NCBI GenBank assembly: GCA_018669795.1
Contig: JABHSQ010000006.1
Location: 62,001 to 126,000 of the forward strand
Direction: 5' to 3'
DNA from: Flavobacteriaceae bacterium
GTDB lineage: Bacteria > Bacteroidota > Bacteroidia > Flavobacteriales > Flavobacteriaceae
Length of the DNA stretch: 64,000 bases
Each line of letters opens with the position of its first letter. The stretch's first letter is position 1. A program made the position numbers and the translations under genes. The notes beneath the pieces are model-generated. The model worked only from the letters and a program-made list of their open reading frames with translations. It had not been told where the DNA came from and did no database searches. Below are positions 35,022 to 45,165 of this stretch, one piece after another.

Positions 35022-35558
35022 ATGGCATCTAAAGTTATTCATGCTTTATATACAGATGATGATATCTTATTGCAAGCCGTAAAAAGAGTGCGTGAGGAGC
35101 GTTATTATATAGAAGAAGTTTTTACTCCTTTTCCAGTTCATGGACTTGACAAAGCTATGGGGCTTGCAGAAACTCGTATTGCAATAACATCTTTTATATA
35201 TGGTTTAATTGGGTTAACGGTATCAATTGTAATGATGAATTATATTATGATTGAGGATTGGCCTCAAGATATAGGAGGGAAACCAAGTTTTAGTTATATC
35301 GAAAATATGCCAGCATTTGTGCCTGTAATGTTTGAATTAACTGTTTTTTTTGCTGCTCATTTAATGGTAATTACCTTTTATATGAGAAGTAGGTTGTGGC
35401 CTTTCAAAAAAGCAGAAAACCCAGACGTAAGAACTACGGATGATCATTTTTTAATGGTTATTGATACAGGAAATAACGATGTAGAAAAAGTATCCAAATT
35501 TTTGACAGATACTGGAGCCATCGAAATTAGTTTAATCGATAAACAAGACGATCACTAA
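35022..35558 (+). CDS. actD: Alternative complex III subunit D (DUF3341)
   Basis: A 178-residue protein with a cytoplasmic N-terminal part containing EVFTPFPVHGLDKAMGL, the family signature, and two membrane helices (about 52-75 and 98-120). The C-terminal tail has TDDHFLMVIDTGNND and ends in a short acidic region. It stabilises the membrane part of the complex; no cofactor is expected. It starts 2 bases after actC and actE starts 1 base after it. Confidence 0.93.
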   Translation: MASKVIHALYTDDDILLQAVKRVREERYYIEEVFTPFPVHGLDKAMGLAETRIAITSFIYGLIGLTVSIVMMNYIMIEDWPQDIGGKPSFSYIENMPAFVPVMFELTVFFAAHLMVITFYMRSRLWPFKKAENPDVRTTDDHFLMVIDTGNNDVEKVSKFLTDTGAIEISLIDKQDDH

Positions 35559-35559
35559 T

Positions 35560-36210
35560 ATGAAAAGACTAGCAAATATAGGTATAACATTAATCGTTAC
35601 AATTGTAATGGTTTCTTGTTGGACAGATAATAAAAAGCCTAACTTTCAGTACATGCCTAATATGTATGAACCTGTTGGTTATAAAACCTACGGGGAGTAT
35701 ATAGGATTTCCAAGGGAAATGGAGGCTATGTTGCCAGTTTCAGGATCCATACCAAGGGGATGGATACCATATGGTTATAAAAATACTCTAGAAGGAAAAA
35801 TACTAGCAACTCAAGAATTGAAAATTCCTATAAAGGTTACTGAAGATAATTTAAGTAAAGGAAAAGAGTTATACACTATATTTTGTTCAGTTTGTCATGG
35901 TGATAAAGGGGATGGCCAAGGAATTCTAGTGAAAAGGGAAAAATTTCTTGGAATTCCAGGCTTTAATGATCAAGGAAGAAATATTACCGAAGGAGATATT
36001 TATCATGTAATGATGTATGGATTAAATTCGATGGGTTCATATGCCTCACAAACAAGTGAAGAAGATCGATGGCAAATAGCAATGCATGTATTAGATTTAA
36101 AATCTAATTTGAACGGAGAACCATTATGGTCTTCAATACAAAAAAAATCAGCAGATAATGAGGAAGTAATTGTTTCTGATGAAAAAAATGCTTCAAACGA
36201 AGCACATTAA
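35560..36210 (+). CDS. actE: Alternative complex III subunit E, monoheme cytochrome c lipoprotein
   Basis: A 216-residue lipoprotein. The signal ends in VMVSC with Cys20 lipidated. One heme site, CSVCH at residues 109-113, is followed by the usual GDKGDGQG loop, and the distal Met appears in the segment MMYGLNSMGSY. It is the likely exit cytochrome of the complex, handing electrons to the CuA centre of CoxB or to a soluble cytochrome. The Lys/Asn-rich tail after residue 190 is probably disordered. Confidence 0.93.
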   Translation: MKRLANIGITLIVTIVMVSCWTDNKKPNFQYMPNMYEPVGYKTYGEYIGFPREMEAMLPVSGSIPRGWIPYGYKNTLEGKILATQELKIPIKVTEDNLSKGKELYTIFCSVCHGDKGDGQGILVKREKFLGIPGFNDQGRNITEGDIYHVMMYGLNSMGSYASQTSEEDRWQIAMHVLDLKSNLNGEPLWSSIQKKSADNEEVIVSDEKNASNEAH

Positions 36211-36237
36211 TTAAAGAACAAAGAGAATAGCTAAGAT

Positions 36238-37578
36238 ATGTATACGCTACCAAGTAAATTAAAACTTTTTGCAATAGTTCTTATGGTAATAGGTGCCTTA
36301 GGAATTGTTGCTGGTTTTCTTTCAACTCCCAGTAATACTGCTGAAGTTAAAGAAATGATGGCATCTAGCCATGACGATGGACATAGTGTAGAAGCTACAC
36401 ATAACGATGACCATGATACTGTAAAAGTCGATCGTGCAGATGAACATGGTGAGAGTTTACATGATGATGGAGAAGCTCATTTAGAGCATGTATTGCATCA
36501 ATTACAAAATAGACCTTGGTCTTCTTTATATATTGCTTGTTTCTTGTTTTTTATGATATCATTGGGGGTTTTGGCTTTTTATGCTATCCAAATTGCATCT
36601 CAAGCTGGATGGTCACCAGTATTATTTAGAGTCATGGAAGGAATTACTTCTTATTTAATACCTGGAGGAATTATAATGTTAATTCTATTGGGACTTTCTG
36701 CATTTAATTTTAACCATTTATTTGTTTGGGCAGATCCAGAAGTTATAGCTCACGATAAATTATTACAAGGTAAATCGGGTTGGTTAAATGGCTGGGGTGT
36801 TATGATAAGAGCAATGATTTTTCTTGGAGGTTGGATAGCTTACCGTCAAATATCTCTTAAATATTCTAGAATGCAAGATGATGCTACAGATGGAAAATGG
36901 TTTAAGAAAAGTTTTAAAATTTCAGCTGGATTTTTAGTGTTCTTTATTTATACAGAATCTGTTATGTCTTGGGATTGGTTAATGAGTTTTGATCCTCATT
37001 GGTTCAGTACCTTATATGGATGGTATGTATTTGCAGGAATGATTGTTTGTGCAATTACTACTATAGCTTTAGTAACGATGGTTTTAAAATCGCAAGGTTA
37101 TTTAGAATATGTTAATGACAGTCACATCCATGATTTAGCTAAATATATGTTTGGATTTAGTATTTTTTGGACTTATTTATGGTTCTCACAATTTATGTTA
37201 ATCTGGTATGCTAATATTCCAGAAGAAGTAACTTATTTTGTAACTAGAATAGAAGATTTTAAATTACCATTCTTTGGTATGGTAGTTATGAATTTTGTGT
37301 TTCCAATATTAGTTCTTATGAATAGTGATTACAAAAGAGTAAATTGGTTTGTTGTTTTGGCAGGTATTGTAATCCTTTCAGGACACTATGTTGATTTATT
37401 TGTAATGGTTATGCCAGCTACTGTAGGGACTTCATGGTATTTTGGTATTCCTGAATTAAGTTCTGTATTATTTTTCTTAGGGCTATTTATTTATGTTGTA
37501 TTTACAGCATTAACAAAAGCACCATTATTAGCTAAAGGAAATCCTTTTTTAAAGGAGAGTAAAAATTTTCATTATTAA
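36238..37578 (+). CDS. actF: Alternative complex III subunit F, second quinone-type membrane subunit
   Basis: A 446-residue relative of ActC, with about ten membrane helices. The N-terminal periplasm-facing loop after the first helix is rich in His, Asp and Glu (residues about 42-85), a feature seen in other Bacteroidota copies and possibly metal-binding. Conserved segments include IYTESVMSWDWLMSFDPHW, typical for ActF. It forms the proton-conducting half of the membrane module. coxB starts 23 bases after it. Confidence 0.92.
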   Translation: MYTLPSKLKLFAIVLMVIGALGIVAGFLSTPSNTAEVKEMMASSHDDGHSVEATHNDDHDTVKVDRADEHGESLHDDGEAHLEHVLHQLQNRPWSSLYIACFLFFMISLGVLAFYAIQIASQAGWSPVLFRVMEGITSYLIPGGIIMLILLGLSAFNFNHLFVWADPEVIAHDKLLQGKSGWLNGWGVMIRAMIFLGGWIAYRQISLKYSRMQDDATDGKWFKKSFKISAGFLVFFIYTESVMSWDWLMSFDPHWFSTLYGWYVFAGMIVCAITTIALVTMVLKSQGYLEYVNDSHIHDLAKYMFGFSIFWTYLWFSQFMLIWYANIPEEVTYFVTRIEDFKLPFFGMVVMNFVFPILVLMNSDYKRVNWFVVLAGIVILSGHYVDLFVMVMPATVGTSWYFGIPELSSVLFFLGLFIYVVFTALTKAPLLAKGNPFLKESKNFHY

Positions 37579-37601
37579 TTAAATTTGTTGAATAGAAAAC
37601 G

Positions 37602-38663
37602 ATGACCGCATATTTAGTAATTTTAGTAATCATTCTTTTTGGAGTAGCTGTTTGGCAAATAAATAAAGTATTTAAATTGCTGCAATCTGCTCAACCTGAA
37701 GATTCAGAAGTAGCATCAGATAAAGATAATAATACACAAGGCTATATGATGTTAGGCTTTGTATTTTTTATATATTGGATTTTAGCCTATTGTTTTTGGA
37801 AATGGGGTAATGTTTTATTACCCGTTGCCGCATCAGAACATGGGCTGGAAATCGACCAACTGATGTTGGTAACTATGGTTTTAATTTTCGTTGTTGGAAT
37901 TTTAACACAATGGCTATTGCATTATTTTGCTTTTGTTTACCGTGGAAGTAAAGATAAAAAAGCATTGTTTTATGCAGAAAATCATAGATTAGAATTTATT
38001 TGGACCATCATTCCAGTTATAGTTTTAGCAGTATTAATTATTTATGGACTTTTTACTTGGACTGATATAATGAGTTTTGATGATGATGATGATCCAATGG
38101 TAGTTGAGCTTTATGCCTACCAATTTGATTGGAGAGCCAGATATGCAGGTGTAGACAACACATTGGGTGAAGCTAATGTAAGATTAATTGAAGGAGTCAA
38201 CCAATTAGGAGTTGATGTTTCAGATCCAAATGCACAAGATGATAAAGTAGTCACTGAATTACACTTACCTATTGGTAAAAAAGTGTTATTTAAAATGAGA
38301 TCACAAGATGTATTGCACTCAGCATATATGCCTCATTTTAGAGCACAAATGAATTGTGTTCCAGGAATGATTACTCAATTTGCATATACTCCAAATATTA
38401 CTACTAAAGATATGCGATTAGATGAGGATGTAATTGCTAAAGTCACACATATAAATGAAATTAGAACAGCAAAAAACATAGAATTAATTGCGAAAGGGGA
38501 AGAAGTATTAGAAATGTATGACTTTGAATTTTTATTACTATGTAATAAAATATGTGGCAGCAATCATTTTAACATGCAAATGAATATTGTTGTAGAAACT
38601 GAAGAAGAGTTCAATGCTTGGATAGCTGAACAAGCTACAATTGCTGAAACTTTAAAAAAATAA
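37602..38663 (+). CDS. coxB: Cytochrome c oxidase subunit II
   Basis: A 353-residue CuA-carrying subunit. About four hydrophobic segments precede the periplasmic cupredoxin domain, more than the usual two. The CuA site is CNKICGSNHFNMQ, keeping both Cys, the His and the Met, together with HSAYMPHFRAQMNC upstream; the usual Glu between the cysteines is here within N-K-I. It receives electrons from a cytochrome, probably ActE, and passes them to CoxA. It lies between actF and coxA, so complex III and the oxidase are made together and may form a supercomplex. Confidence 0.94.
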   Translation: MTAYLVILVIILFGVAVWQINKVFKLLQSAQPEDSEVASDKDNNTQGYMMLGFVFFIYWILAYCFWKWGNVLLPVAASEHGLEIDQLMLVTMVLIFVVGILTQWLLHYFAFVYRGSKDKKALFYAENHRLEFIWTIIPVIVLAVLIIYGLFTWTDIMSFDDDDDPMVVELYAYQFDWRARYAGVDNTLGEANVRLIEGVNQLGVDVSDPNAQDDKVVTELHLPIGKKVLFKMRSQDVLHSAYMPHFRAQMNCVPGMITQFAYTPNITTKDMRLDEDVIAKVTHINEIRTAKNIELIAKGEEVLEMYDFEFLLLCNKICGSNHFNMQMNIVVETEEEFNAWIAEQATIAETLKK

Positions 38664-38682
38664 TAAAACCGCTTAAAGAGAT

Positions 38683-40494
38683 ATGTCAGAACACGCTAAC
38701 GGTCACGATGATCACGGACATCACCATAAAGAGACATTTGTAACCAAATACATCTTTAGTCAAGATCATAAAATGATTTCTAAGCAATACCTTATTACAG
38801 GTTTGTTTATGGGAATTATTGGTATCGCAATGTCATTGCTTTTTAGATTGCAACTTGCTTGGCCAGATCATCAATTTACAATTTATGAAATATTTTTAGG
38901 CAAATGGGCTGAAAATGGAGTAATGGACCCTAATGTATATTTAGCATTAGTTACTATTCATGGAACCATTATGGTATTCTTTGTATTAACCGCTGGATTG
39001 AGTGGTACTTTTAGTAACTTATTAATTCCATTACAAATTGGCGCCCGTGATATGGCATCAGGATTTCTTAACATGGTTTCATATTGGTTGTTCTTTTTGT
39101 CAAGTGTAATCATGCTGCTTTCTTTATTTGTTGAAGCTGGTCCAGCATCTGCAGGGTGGACGATCTATCCTCCATTAAGTGCTTTGCCACAAGCAATACC
39201 AGGTTCTGGTATGGGAATGACACTTTGGTTGGTTGCTATGGGAATATTTGTTGCATCATCATTATTAGGGTCATTAAACTATATCGTAACCGTAATAAAT
39301 CTAAGAACTAAAGGAATGTCTATGACTAGACTTCCGTTAACGATTTGGGCATTTTTTGTAACAGCTATTATTGGTGTTGTATCATTTCCAGTATTACTAT
39401 CAGCAGTATTAATGTTAATTATGGATAGAAGTTTTGGAACTTCTTTTTTCCTTTCAGATATTTATATTGCAGGAGAGGTTTTACATAATCAAGGTGGTTC
39501 GCCAGTACTATTTGAACATTTATTTTGGTTCCTTGGACATCCAGAGGTTTATATTGTAATACTTCCAGCGATGGGATTGGTTTCTGAAATTATGGCAACT
39601 AATGCTCGTAAACCTATCTTTGGTTATAGAGCAATGATTGCTTCAATTTTAGCAATTGCTTTTCTTTCCACCATAGTTTGGGGTCACCATATGTTTATTA
39701 CAGGTATGAATCCATTTTTAGGTTCAGTATTTACATTTACAACATTATTAATTGCAATTCCTTCTGCTGTAAAAGCATTTAACTGGATTACTACTTTATG
39801 GAAGGGGAACCTTAAAATGAATCCAGCAATGCTATTCTCCATAGGATTTGTTTCTACTTTTATTAGTGGTGGCTTAACAGGAATAGTACTTGGAGATAGT
39901 GCACTTGATATTAATGTTCACGACACGATGTTTGTAGTAGCTCACTTCCACTTAGTAATGGGAATTTCTGCTCTTTATGGACTATTTGCTGGTGTTTATC
40001 ATTGGTTCCCAAAAATGTTTGAAGGTAAAATGTTGAATAAAAAATTAGGATACATTCACTTTTGGATAACCGCAATTGGAGCATATGGAGTTTTCTTTCC
40101 AATGCACTTTATTGGAATGGCTGGTCTTCCAAGAAGGTATTATACCAACTCAAACTTCCCTTATTTCGATGATTTATTAGATATCAATGTAGTAATCACG
40201 GTTTTTGCATTAATTACAGCAGTTGGGCAATTGGTGTTTTTATATAATTTCATTCATTCCATGTTCTTTGGAAAAGTGGGATCAAAAAACCCTTGGAATT
40301 CAACTACATTAGAGTGGACCGCAGAAGTTAAACATATCCATGGAAATTGGGATGGTCCAATTCCTGAAGTACACCGTTGGCCTTATGATTATAGTAAAAT
40401 GAATAAAGACAATTCAGATTACGTGATTGCGGGACAAGATTTTGTACCACAACACATTCCGTTGCAAGACAACGAAGAAGAATTGTCACATTAA
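38683..40494 (+). CDS. coxA: Cytochrome c oxidase subunit I
   Basis: A 603-residue, 12-helix heme-copper oxidase core. The heme and CuB ligands are in place: HGTIMVFFVL, GHPEVYIVILP with the Tyr-linked His, WGHHMF and VAHFHLVMG. The Glu of GHPE marks an A1-type oxidase (Glu at the end of the D channel). The His-rich start (HANGHDDHGHHHKE) is typical for the phylum. It reduces oxygen to water and pumps protons. It is the last gene of the act-cox operon and is followed by a bidirectional terminator. Subunit III and assembly genes lie about 15 kb further on. Confidence 0.96.
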   Translation: MSEHANGHDDHGHHHKETFVTKYIFSQDHKMISKQYLITGLFMGIIGIAMSLLFRLQLAWPDHQFTIYEIFLGKWAENGVMDPNVYLALVTIHGTIMVFFVLTAGLSGTFSNLLIPLQIGARDMASGFLNMVSYWLFFLSSVIMLLSLFVEAGPASAGWTIYPPLSALPQAIPGSGMGMTLWLVAMGIFVASSLLGSLNYIVTVINLRTKGMSMTRLPLTIWAFFVTAIIGVVSFPVLLSAVLMLIMDRSFGTSFFLSDIYIAGEVLHNQGGSPVLFEHLFWFLGHPEVYIVILPAMGLVSEIMATNARKPIFGYRAMIASILAIAFLSTIVWGHHMFITGMNPFLGSVFTFTTLLIAIPSAVKAFNWITTLWKGNLKMNPAMLFSIGFVSTFISGGLTGIVLGDSALDINVHDTMFVVAHFHLVMGISALYGLFAGVYHWFPKMFEGKMLNKKLGYIHFWITAIGAYGVFFPMHFIGMAGLPRRYYTNSNFPYFDDLLDINVVITVFALITAVGQLVFLYNFIHSMFFGKVGSKNPWNSTTLEWTAEVKHIHGNWDGPIPEVHRWPYDYSKMNKDNSDYVIAGQDFVPQHIPLQDNEEELSH

Positions 40495-40514
40495 TGTTAT
40501 TTCTTAATAGTATA

Positions 40515-40550
40515 CAAAAAAGCCTTTCGAATATTCGAAAGGCTTTTTTT
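40515..40550. terminator. Bidirectional terminator between coxA and the DUF5916 gene
   Basis: AAAAAAGCCTTTCGAA and TTCGAAAGGCTTTTTT pair almost perfectly with a short loop. It serves the two convergent genes. Confidence 0.9.
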
Positions 40551-40555
40551 AGTTT

Positions 40556-42748
40556 TTATAAATAAAGCCAATAGGTTATTTTTAAATTTATAGATCTAAA
40601 CCTTGGTGCAAATTCAGATTCAGTGAAGTAATTATCATTATAGACTAAAAATAAATCTGAAAGAGGTGCAAATCGCCATTGTAATCTAGAATTAATTCCT
40701 AAGTTATCTTGTAGCGAACTATATTGTACCAATGTTGACCAATACAAAGATTTAGTGAATGTTATGTCAATTCTTGGACTAACTAACCATATGTTATTGG
40801 TAGAATATGGTTGTGGTAACTCAATTTTATCATACCTCGCGCGTAATGAAAATAAGAATTTGGGTTGCATTCTATAGGTAATTTCACCATCGAAGGTGTA
40901 TTTAAATCCATTAAAAAATTGACCTATACTAGGTTTTACTTTAAAAGAAAATAGTTTTCTTGTATCCGATTGAAAATTAAATTCAATATTTGAAAAGTTA
41001 TAATCTGTATCCCTCGCTAATGGCGTTCCATCAGAAAAGGAAGGGTCAAATTCATCAAATAAATAAATATACCGATTAAAGATAGAAACACTTAATCTAC
41101 TTGTATTATTAAATTCTGAATTCCAACTAGAAATTATATTATAGTCTGCTAATTGAAAATTTATTTCAGGCTTCCATACGGTTATCGGTACTACACTAAA
41201 ACTATGTCTATTTATTTTACCTTTTTTAGGGAATAAAAGATATTCTGCTTTTGGGTCAATTTTAAAAATATCGGTTCTTCTAATAAAGCCTAAATCAGAT
41301 TTAAAATTTCCGCCAATATATAATCCACTAGCTCTAATTCGCCAGTTTTTAGAACTGTAATCTAGTCGTGTGCCAGCAGAATAATCTTTTGAATCTAAAT
41401 TAGCTGTAAAAGATTTATGGGCATAAAATTTACCATTCCAACTATTATCTTTATTGGCAAGATTATAATCAATACCAACAACACGATTGTATTTTTCTTC
41501 TGGCGTTATAAAACCTTTATTTGACGTGTCTTGTCTATTAATAAATAAAAAACTCACATTGGATCTTGAAAACACTTTTTGTTGCAGTGCTAATACCGTA
41601 TTATTATTTCCTCCAATTTCATTTTCGGAATCATTTTTAGTTTGTACGTTAAGAAGCCCTACTCTAAAGTTAGTATTAATCTTACCACTCAATCTTAATC
41701 CTCCAATAATATCATTTTCGATGTAGGTATCACTTGTGTTTTTAGCTATTCCAATTCTTCTTGAAAAAAATGGATTTGCATCTAGACTGTTTCCAAAATC
41801 AGCAAATAAGTCACTATTTTCAATGAAAAATTGTCTTTTCTCAGGCAAATTAACTTCAAAGCGTGTTAAATTAGTGACTACCTGATCAGCCTCTACTTGT
41901 GAAAAATCCGGATTAACCGTAATATCTAAATTTAGACTGTTAGAAATTGATATTTTTGCATCACCTCCTGCTTTAAGTTCAAAAAACTCTTTATTTTCTT
42001 CATAATCATTTATTGCTATGGTATTTATATATGGAATAATAGAAATTGGAGTTTTCGATTTACCTAAGGGTTTTTCAAAAACCATGTCATCCATAAAAGC
42101 TAAATTAAATATAAATTGATTTTGAGGAATTTGAATCCAAGTGGTTCTTTCATTAGACTGAGTATCGAACATATAAGAATTAAAACGCCAACGAGTTTCA
42201 CCTTCTTTATATTTAAATGCAGACAGTGGTATTTCCCATTCACTAATATAATAATCGTCATATTGTTTGGTTACACTTTCCCATTTTGTATCCCAACTTG
42301 AAGTAAAACCTCTAAGCTCCTTTCCTCCGCCAGAAACTAATGCTTCTCTCATAACCCCATCTGGGTTGGTTCCAAAAAGGAATGCATTGGATCCGTCATT
42401 ATAAGTATCAAATAACAATGTAATATTGTCACTTCCTCCTGCTCTAAAATCTCTCTTTAGTGATGGAATAATGTAGTTGTTTCCTGAAGAGTAAACCTTA
42501 ATTCCAAGATATAAATTATGATCATCAAATAACATAGTTATTTCAGTTTGATTTATAGCTTTTAATGTATCTGTAGGGAAGTATTGCCAAAAATCTGTTG
42601 CAGGTTTTTTTTTATACCAAGAGGCTTCGTTTAAAACGGCATCTAATTTTATTTCTTCAGTAATATATGAAACATTTACTTTTTTATTTTGAGCAATTGC
42701 ATTTAAAGAAAAAACAATGAACATGGAGAGCAATACTCTAAGTAACAT
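40556..42748 (-). CDS. DUF5916 outer-membrane protein with CBM9-like domain
   Basis: A 730-residue exported protein with a signal peptide (VLLSMFIVFSLNAIAQ). Residues about 25-200 resemble family 9 carbohydrate-binding modules (KLDAVLNEASWYKKKPATDF, LYLGIKVY). From about 220 on it matches DUF5916, with FFIENSDLFADFG and RRIGIAKN and a series of alternating beta strands, as in an outer-membrane barrel. The C-terminus ends with an aromatic residue pattern (LKITYWLYL) like other barrels. Its role is unknown; it may bind or pass glycans. It converges on coxA. Confidence 0.85.
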   Translation of the reverse strand: MLLRVLLSMFIVFSLNAIAQNKKVNVSYITEEIKLDAVLNEASWYKKKPATDFWQYFPTDTLKAINQTEITMLFDDHNLYLGIKVYSSGNNYIIPSLKRDFRAGGSDNITLLFDTYNDGSNAFLFGTNPDGVMREALVSGGGKELRGFTSSWDTKWESVTKQYDDYYISEWEIPLSAFKYKEGETRWRFNSYMFDTQSNERTTWIQIPQNQFIFNLAFMDDMVFEKPLGKSKTPISIIPYINTIAINDYEENKEFFELKAGGDAKISISNSLNLDITVNPDFSQVEADQVVTNLTRFEVNLPEKRQFFIENSDLFADFGNSLDANPFFSRRIGIAKNTSDTYIENDIIGGLRLSGKINTNFRVGLLNVQTKNDSENEIGGNNNTVLALQQKVFSRSNVSFLFINRQDTSNKGFITPEEKYNRVVGIDYNLANKDNSWNGKFYAHKSFTANLDSKDYSAGTRLDYSSKNWRIRASGLYIGGNFKSDLGFIRRTDIFKIDPKAEYLLFPKKGKINRHSFSVVPITVWKPEINFQLADYNIISSWNSEFNNTSRLSVSIFNRYIYLFDEFDPSFSDGTPLARDTDYNFSNIEFNFQSDTRKLFSFKVKPSIGQFFNGFKYTFDGEITYRMQPKFLFSLRARYDKIELPQPYSTNNIWLVSPRIDITFTKSLYWSTLVQYSSLQDNLGINSRLQWRFAPLSDLFLVYNDNYFTESEFAPRFRSINLKITYWLYL

Positions 42749-42845
42749 ATCTGTTATGTGTTTAAGCTAAAATAATAAAAAACAATGGAATAAGAGTTTG
42801 TTTAAATTGAAAAGCTTTTTATTATTTAAGCTTCGATTCGATTTG

Positions 42846-42853
42846 TATATTTG
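42846..42853 (+). promoter_or_regulatory. -7 element directly before ruvB
   Basis: TATATTTG, only 4 bases before the ATG at 42858. If it is used, transcription would begin at or within a few bases of the start codon, giving a leaderless mRNA. No good TTG lies at -33. Confidence 0.45.
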
Positions 42854-42857
42854 TTTT

Positions 42858-43880
42858 ATGAATGAACATTTAGATCCTTCAGATGAAAATTTTACTCCTG
42901 AAGAAGTTGAAGTAGAAAAAAAACTCCGCCCCTTATCTTTTGAAGATTTTTCGGGACAAGATCAGGTACTAGAGAATTTAAAAATATTTGTTCAAGCCGC
43001 AAACTTAAGGGGAGAAGCATTGGATCATACTCTATTTCACGGACCTCCTGGACTTGGAAAAACTACCTTGGCATATATACTTGCTAACGAATTGGAGGTT
43101 GGAATTAAAGTTACCTCGGGTCCTGTATTAGATAAGCCTGGTGATTTAGCTGGATTACTTACCAATCTTGATGAGCGAGATGTGTTATTTATAGATGAAA
43201 TTCATAGATTAAGTCCTATTGTAGAGGAATACTTATACTCTGCAATGGAAGATTATAAAATTGATATCATGATTGAGTCTGGTCCCAATGCTCGATCTGT
43301 TCAAATAAATTTAAATCCATTTACACTTGTAGGAGCTACTACTCGTTCTGGACTATTAACGGCTCCAATGCGTGCAAGATTTGGAATCGCTTCAAGGTTA
43401 CAATATTATACAACGGAATTATTGACAACTATCGTTCAACGAAGTGCTTTGATTTTAGGTGTTTCTATTAGTATGGAAGCCGCAATAGAAATTGCTGGTA
43501 GGAGTAGAGGTACCCCCCGTATTGCAAATGCATTATTGAGAAGAGTTAGAGATTTTGCTCAAATAAAAGGAGATGGAAATATTGATATAAAAATTGCAAA
43601 ATATGCTCTTGAATCATTGAATGTCGATGCGCATGGATTAGATGAAATGGATAATAGAATTTTATTAACTATTATTGAAAAATTCAAAGGAGGTCCAGTA
43701 GGAATAACCACCTTGGCAACTGCAGTATCGGAAAGTTCTGAAACCATAGAAGAAGTATATGAACCTTTTTTAATTCAACAAGGTTTTATAATGAGAACTC
43801 CTAGAGGAAGGGAAGTTACGGAAGCTGCTTATAAGCATTTAGGAAAACTTAAAGGTCCAAAACAAGGAGGATTGTTTTAG
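42858..43880 (+). CDS. ruvB: Holliday junction branch-migration ATPase RuvB
   Basis: A 340-residue AAA+ motor that with RuvA moves Holliday junctions. Walker A is [13 protein letters not shown], Walker B is LFIDEIHRL, and the arginine-finger region and sensor GATTRSGLL are present. The C-terminal winged helix ends [19 protein letters not shown] use the ATG of MNEHLDPSD; an in-frame TTG 60 bases upstream would add a non-family leader and lies ahead of the promoter. Its partner ruvA is 1.5 kb downstream, with queG and a decayed region between them. Confidence 0.96.
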   Translation: MNEHLDPSDENFTPEEVEVEKKLRPLSFEDFSGQDQVLENLKIFVQAANLRGEALDHTLFHGPPGLGKTTLAYILANELEVGIKVTSGPVLDKPGDLAGLLTNLDERDVLFIDEIHRLSPIVEEYLYSAMEDYKIDIMIESGPNARSVQINLNPFTLVGATTRSGLLTAPMRARFGIASRLQYYTTELLTTIVQRSALILGVSISMEAAIEIAGRSRGTPRIANALLRRVRDFAQIKGDGNIDIKIAKYALESLNVDAHGLDEMDNRILLTIIEKFKGGPVGITTLATAVSESSETIEEVYEPFLIQQGFIMRTPRGREVTEAAYKHLGKLKGPKQGGLF

Positions 43881-43919
43881 GGCTATTAATAAAATCATGA
43901 TATCACTTATATCAATAGC

Positions 43920-44843
43920 TTGAATTCTAAATCGCATCATACAAACCTTATTAAAACCGAAGCAAAACGCCTTGGGTTTTTATCTTGTGGAATAAGTAAA
44001 GCGGAGTTTTTGGAAGATGAAGCCCCGCGTTTAGAAAATTGGTTGCACAAAAATATGCATGGCGAAATGAGTTATATGACTAACCATTTCGATAAAAGAT
44101 TGAACCCAACTTTATTAGTTCCAGATTCAAAAAGTGTAGTTTCGTTATTGTTAAATTATTTTCCAGAAGAAACTCAAACCAATAATACTTATAAAATATC
44201 CAAGTATGCATATGGAGAAGACTATCATGTTGTCATTAAGGATAAGCTAAGACAATTATTAAATTTTATTCAAGATGAAATTGGGGAAGTTCATGGTAGA
44301 GCCTTTACAGATTCAGCTCCTGTACTAGATAAGGCCTGGGCGGCAAAAAGTGGTTTAGGATGGATAGGAAAGCATAGCAATCTTATTACAAAGTCAAATG
44401 GTTCATTTTACTTTATTGCTGAATTAATTATAGACTTAGAACTAGATTATGACTACGCAGTAACTGATCATTGTGGAAATTGTACTGCTTGTATAGATGC
44501 TTGCCCAACTCAAGCAATAACAGAACCTTACGTAGTAGATGGCAGTAAATGTATATCGTATTTTACAATTGAATTAAAAAATGAAATTCCTTCAGACATG
44601 AAAGGTAAGTTTAATGATTGGATGTTCGGTTGTGATATCTGCCAAGATGTATGTCCATGGAACCGTTTCAGTAAAACTCATAAGGAACCGCTTTTTAACC
44701 CTAATCAAGAACTGTTATCAATGTCTAAAAAAGATTGGGAAGAAATCACTGAAGAAGTTTTTCGAAAAGTATTTGAAAAGAGTGCAGTTAAAAGAACAAA
44801 ATATTCTGGTTTTATTAGGAATATTAACTTCCTTAAAAGTTAA
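43920..44843 (+). CDS. queG: Epoxyqueuosine reductase
   Basis: A 307-residue cobalamin-dependent iron-sulfur enzyme making the last step of the modified base queuosine in tRNA. The two [4Fe-4S] motifs are [16 protein letters not shown] and [11 protein letters not shown]. The N-terminal cobalamin-binding part has [18 protein letters not shown] and DSAPVLDKA. The best start is TTG at 43920; the nearest ATG upstream is out of frame. The length matches the family. It requires a B12 derivative, the same vitamin as the proposed light regulator. It lies 39 bases after ruvB and may share its transcript. Confidence 0.94.
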   Translation: MNSKSHHTNLIKTEAKRLGFLSCGISKAEFLEDEAPRLENWLHKNMHGEMSYMTNHFDKRLNPTLLVPDSKSVVSLLLNYFPEETQTNNTYKISKYAYGEDYHVVIKDKLRQLLNFIQDEIGEVHGRAFTDSAPVLDKAWAAKSGLGWIGKHSNLITKSNGSFYFIAELIIDLELDYDYAVTDHCGNCTACIDACPTQAITEPYVVDGSKCISYFTIELKNEIPSDMKGKFNDWMFGCDICQDVCPWNRFSKTHKEPLFNPNQELLSMSKKDWEEITEEVFRKVFEKSAVKRTKYSGFIRNINFLKS

Positions 44844-45012
44844 TATTGATATGATTTTAGGTTTATTCTTTGTTAACATTACAGATGAATTAAAAAGTAT
44901 TTAAATTAATACTATTATGAATCGAGCATGTTAGGATTTTTTATAGCTAATAGCGAACAGCTAGATTAAATCAAAATGTAAAAATTACTCTATTTAGTCT
45001 TAACAGTCTTAA

Positions 45013-45165
45013 TTGTTTTTAGATATTGGAGAGTGGAATGTTAGTAGTGTGATTTATATGAGTAAGATGTTTTATACTGCTTCCGCTTTTAATCAAAACT
45101 TAAGTTCTTGGAGTGTTTCATATGTTACGTGTTATAGCCGATTTATTAAAATAATACACAAATGA
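45013..45165 (+). pseudogene. Remnant of a BspA-like/DUF285 surface-repeat gene
   Basis: An open stretch of 50 codons reads FLDIGEWNVSSVIYMSKMFY and then TASAFNQNLSSWSVSYVTCY. This is the DUF285 repeat (W-[DN]-V-S-[SN]-V-x-x-M-x-x-M-F-x-x-A-x-x-F-N-Q-[DN]-[LI]-S-x-W), found many times in tandem in large bacterial surface proteins. Only about one and a half repeats survive, with a stop in front and no start codon. Part of a decayed accessory locus between queG and ruvA. Confidence 0.75.

Noticed and set aside
36361-36490. Separate metal-binding peptide in the His/Asp-rich stretch
   Set aside because: It is in frame within ActF as a loop after the first helix, as in other Bacteroidota copies.
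40515-40550. Small RNA gene between coxA and the DUF5916 gene
   Set aside because: The hairpin with T and A tracts is fully explained as a bidirectional terminator of two convergent genes.
42798-42857. 20-codon N-terminal extension of RuvB from a TTG
   Set aside because: It starts upstream of the -7 element and adds residues not found in RuvB, which is normally about 340 residues long.
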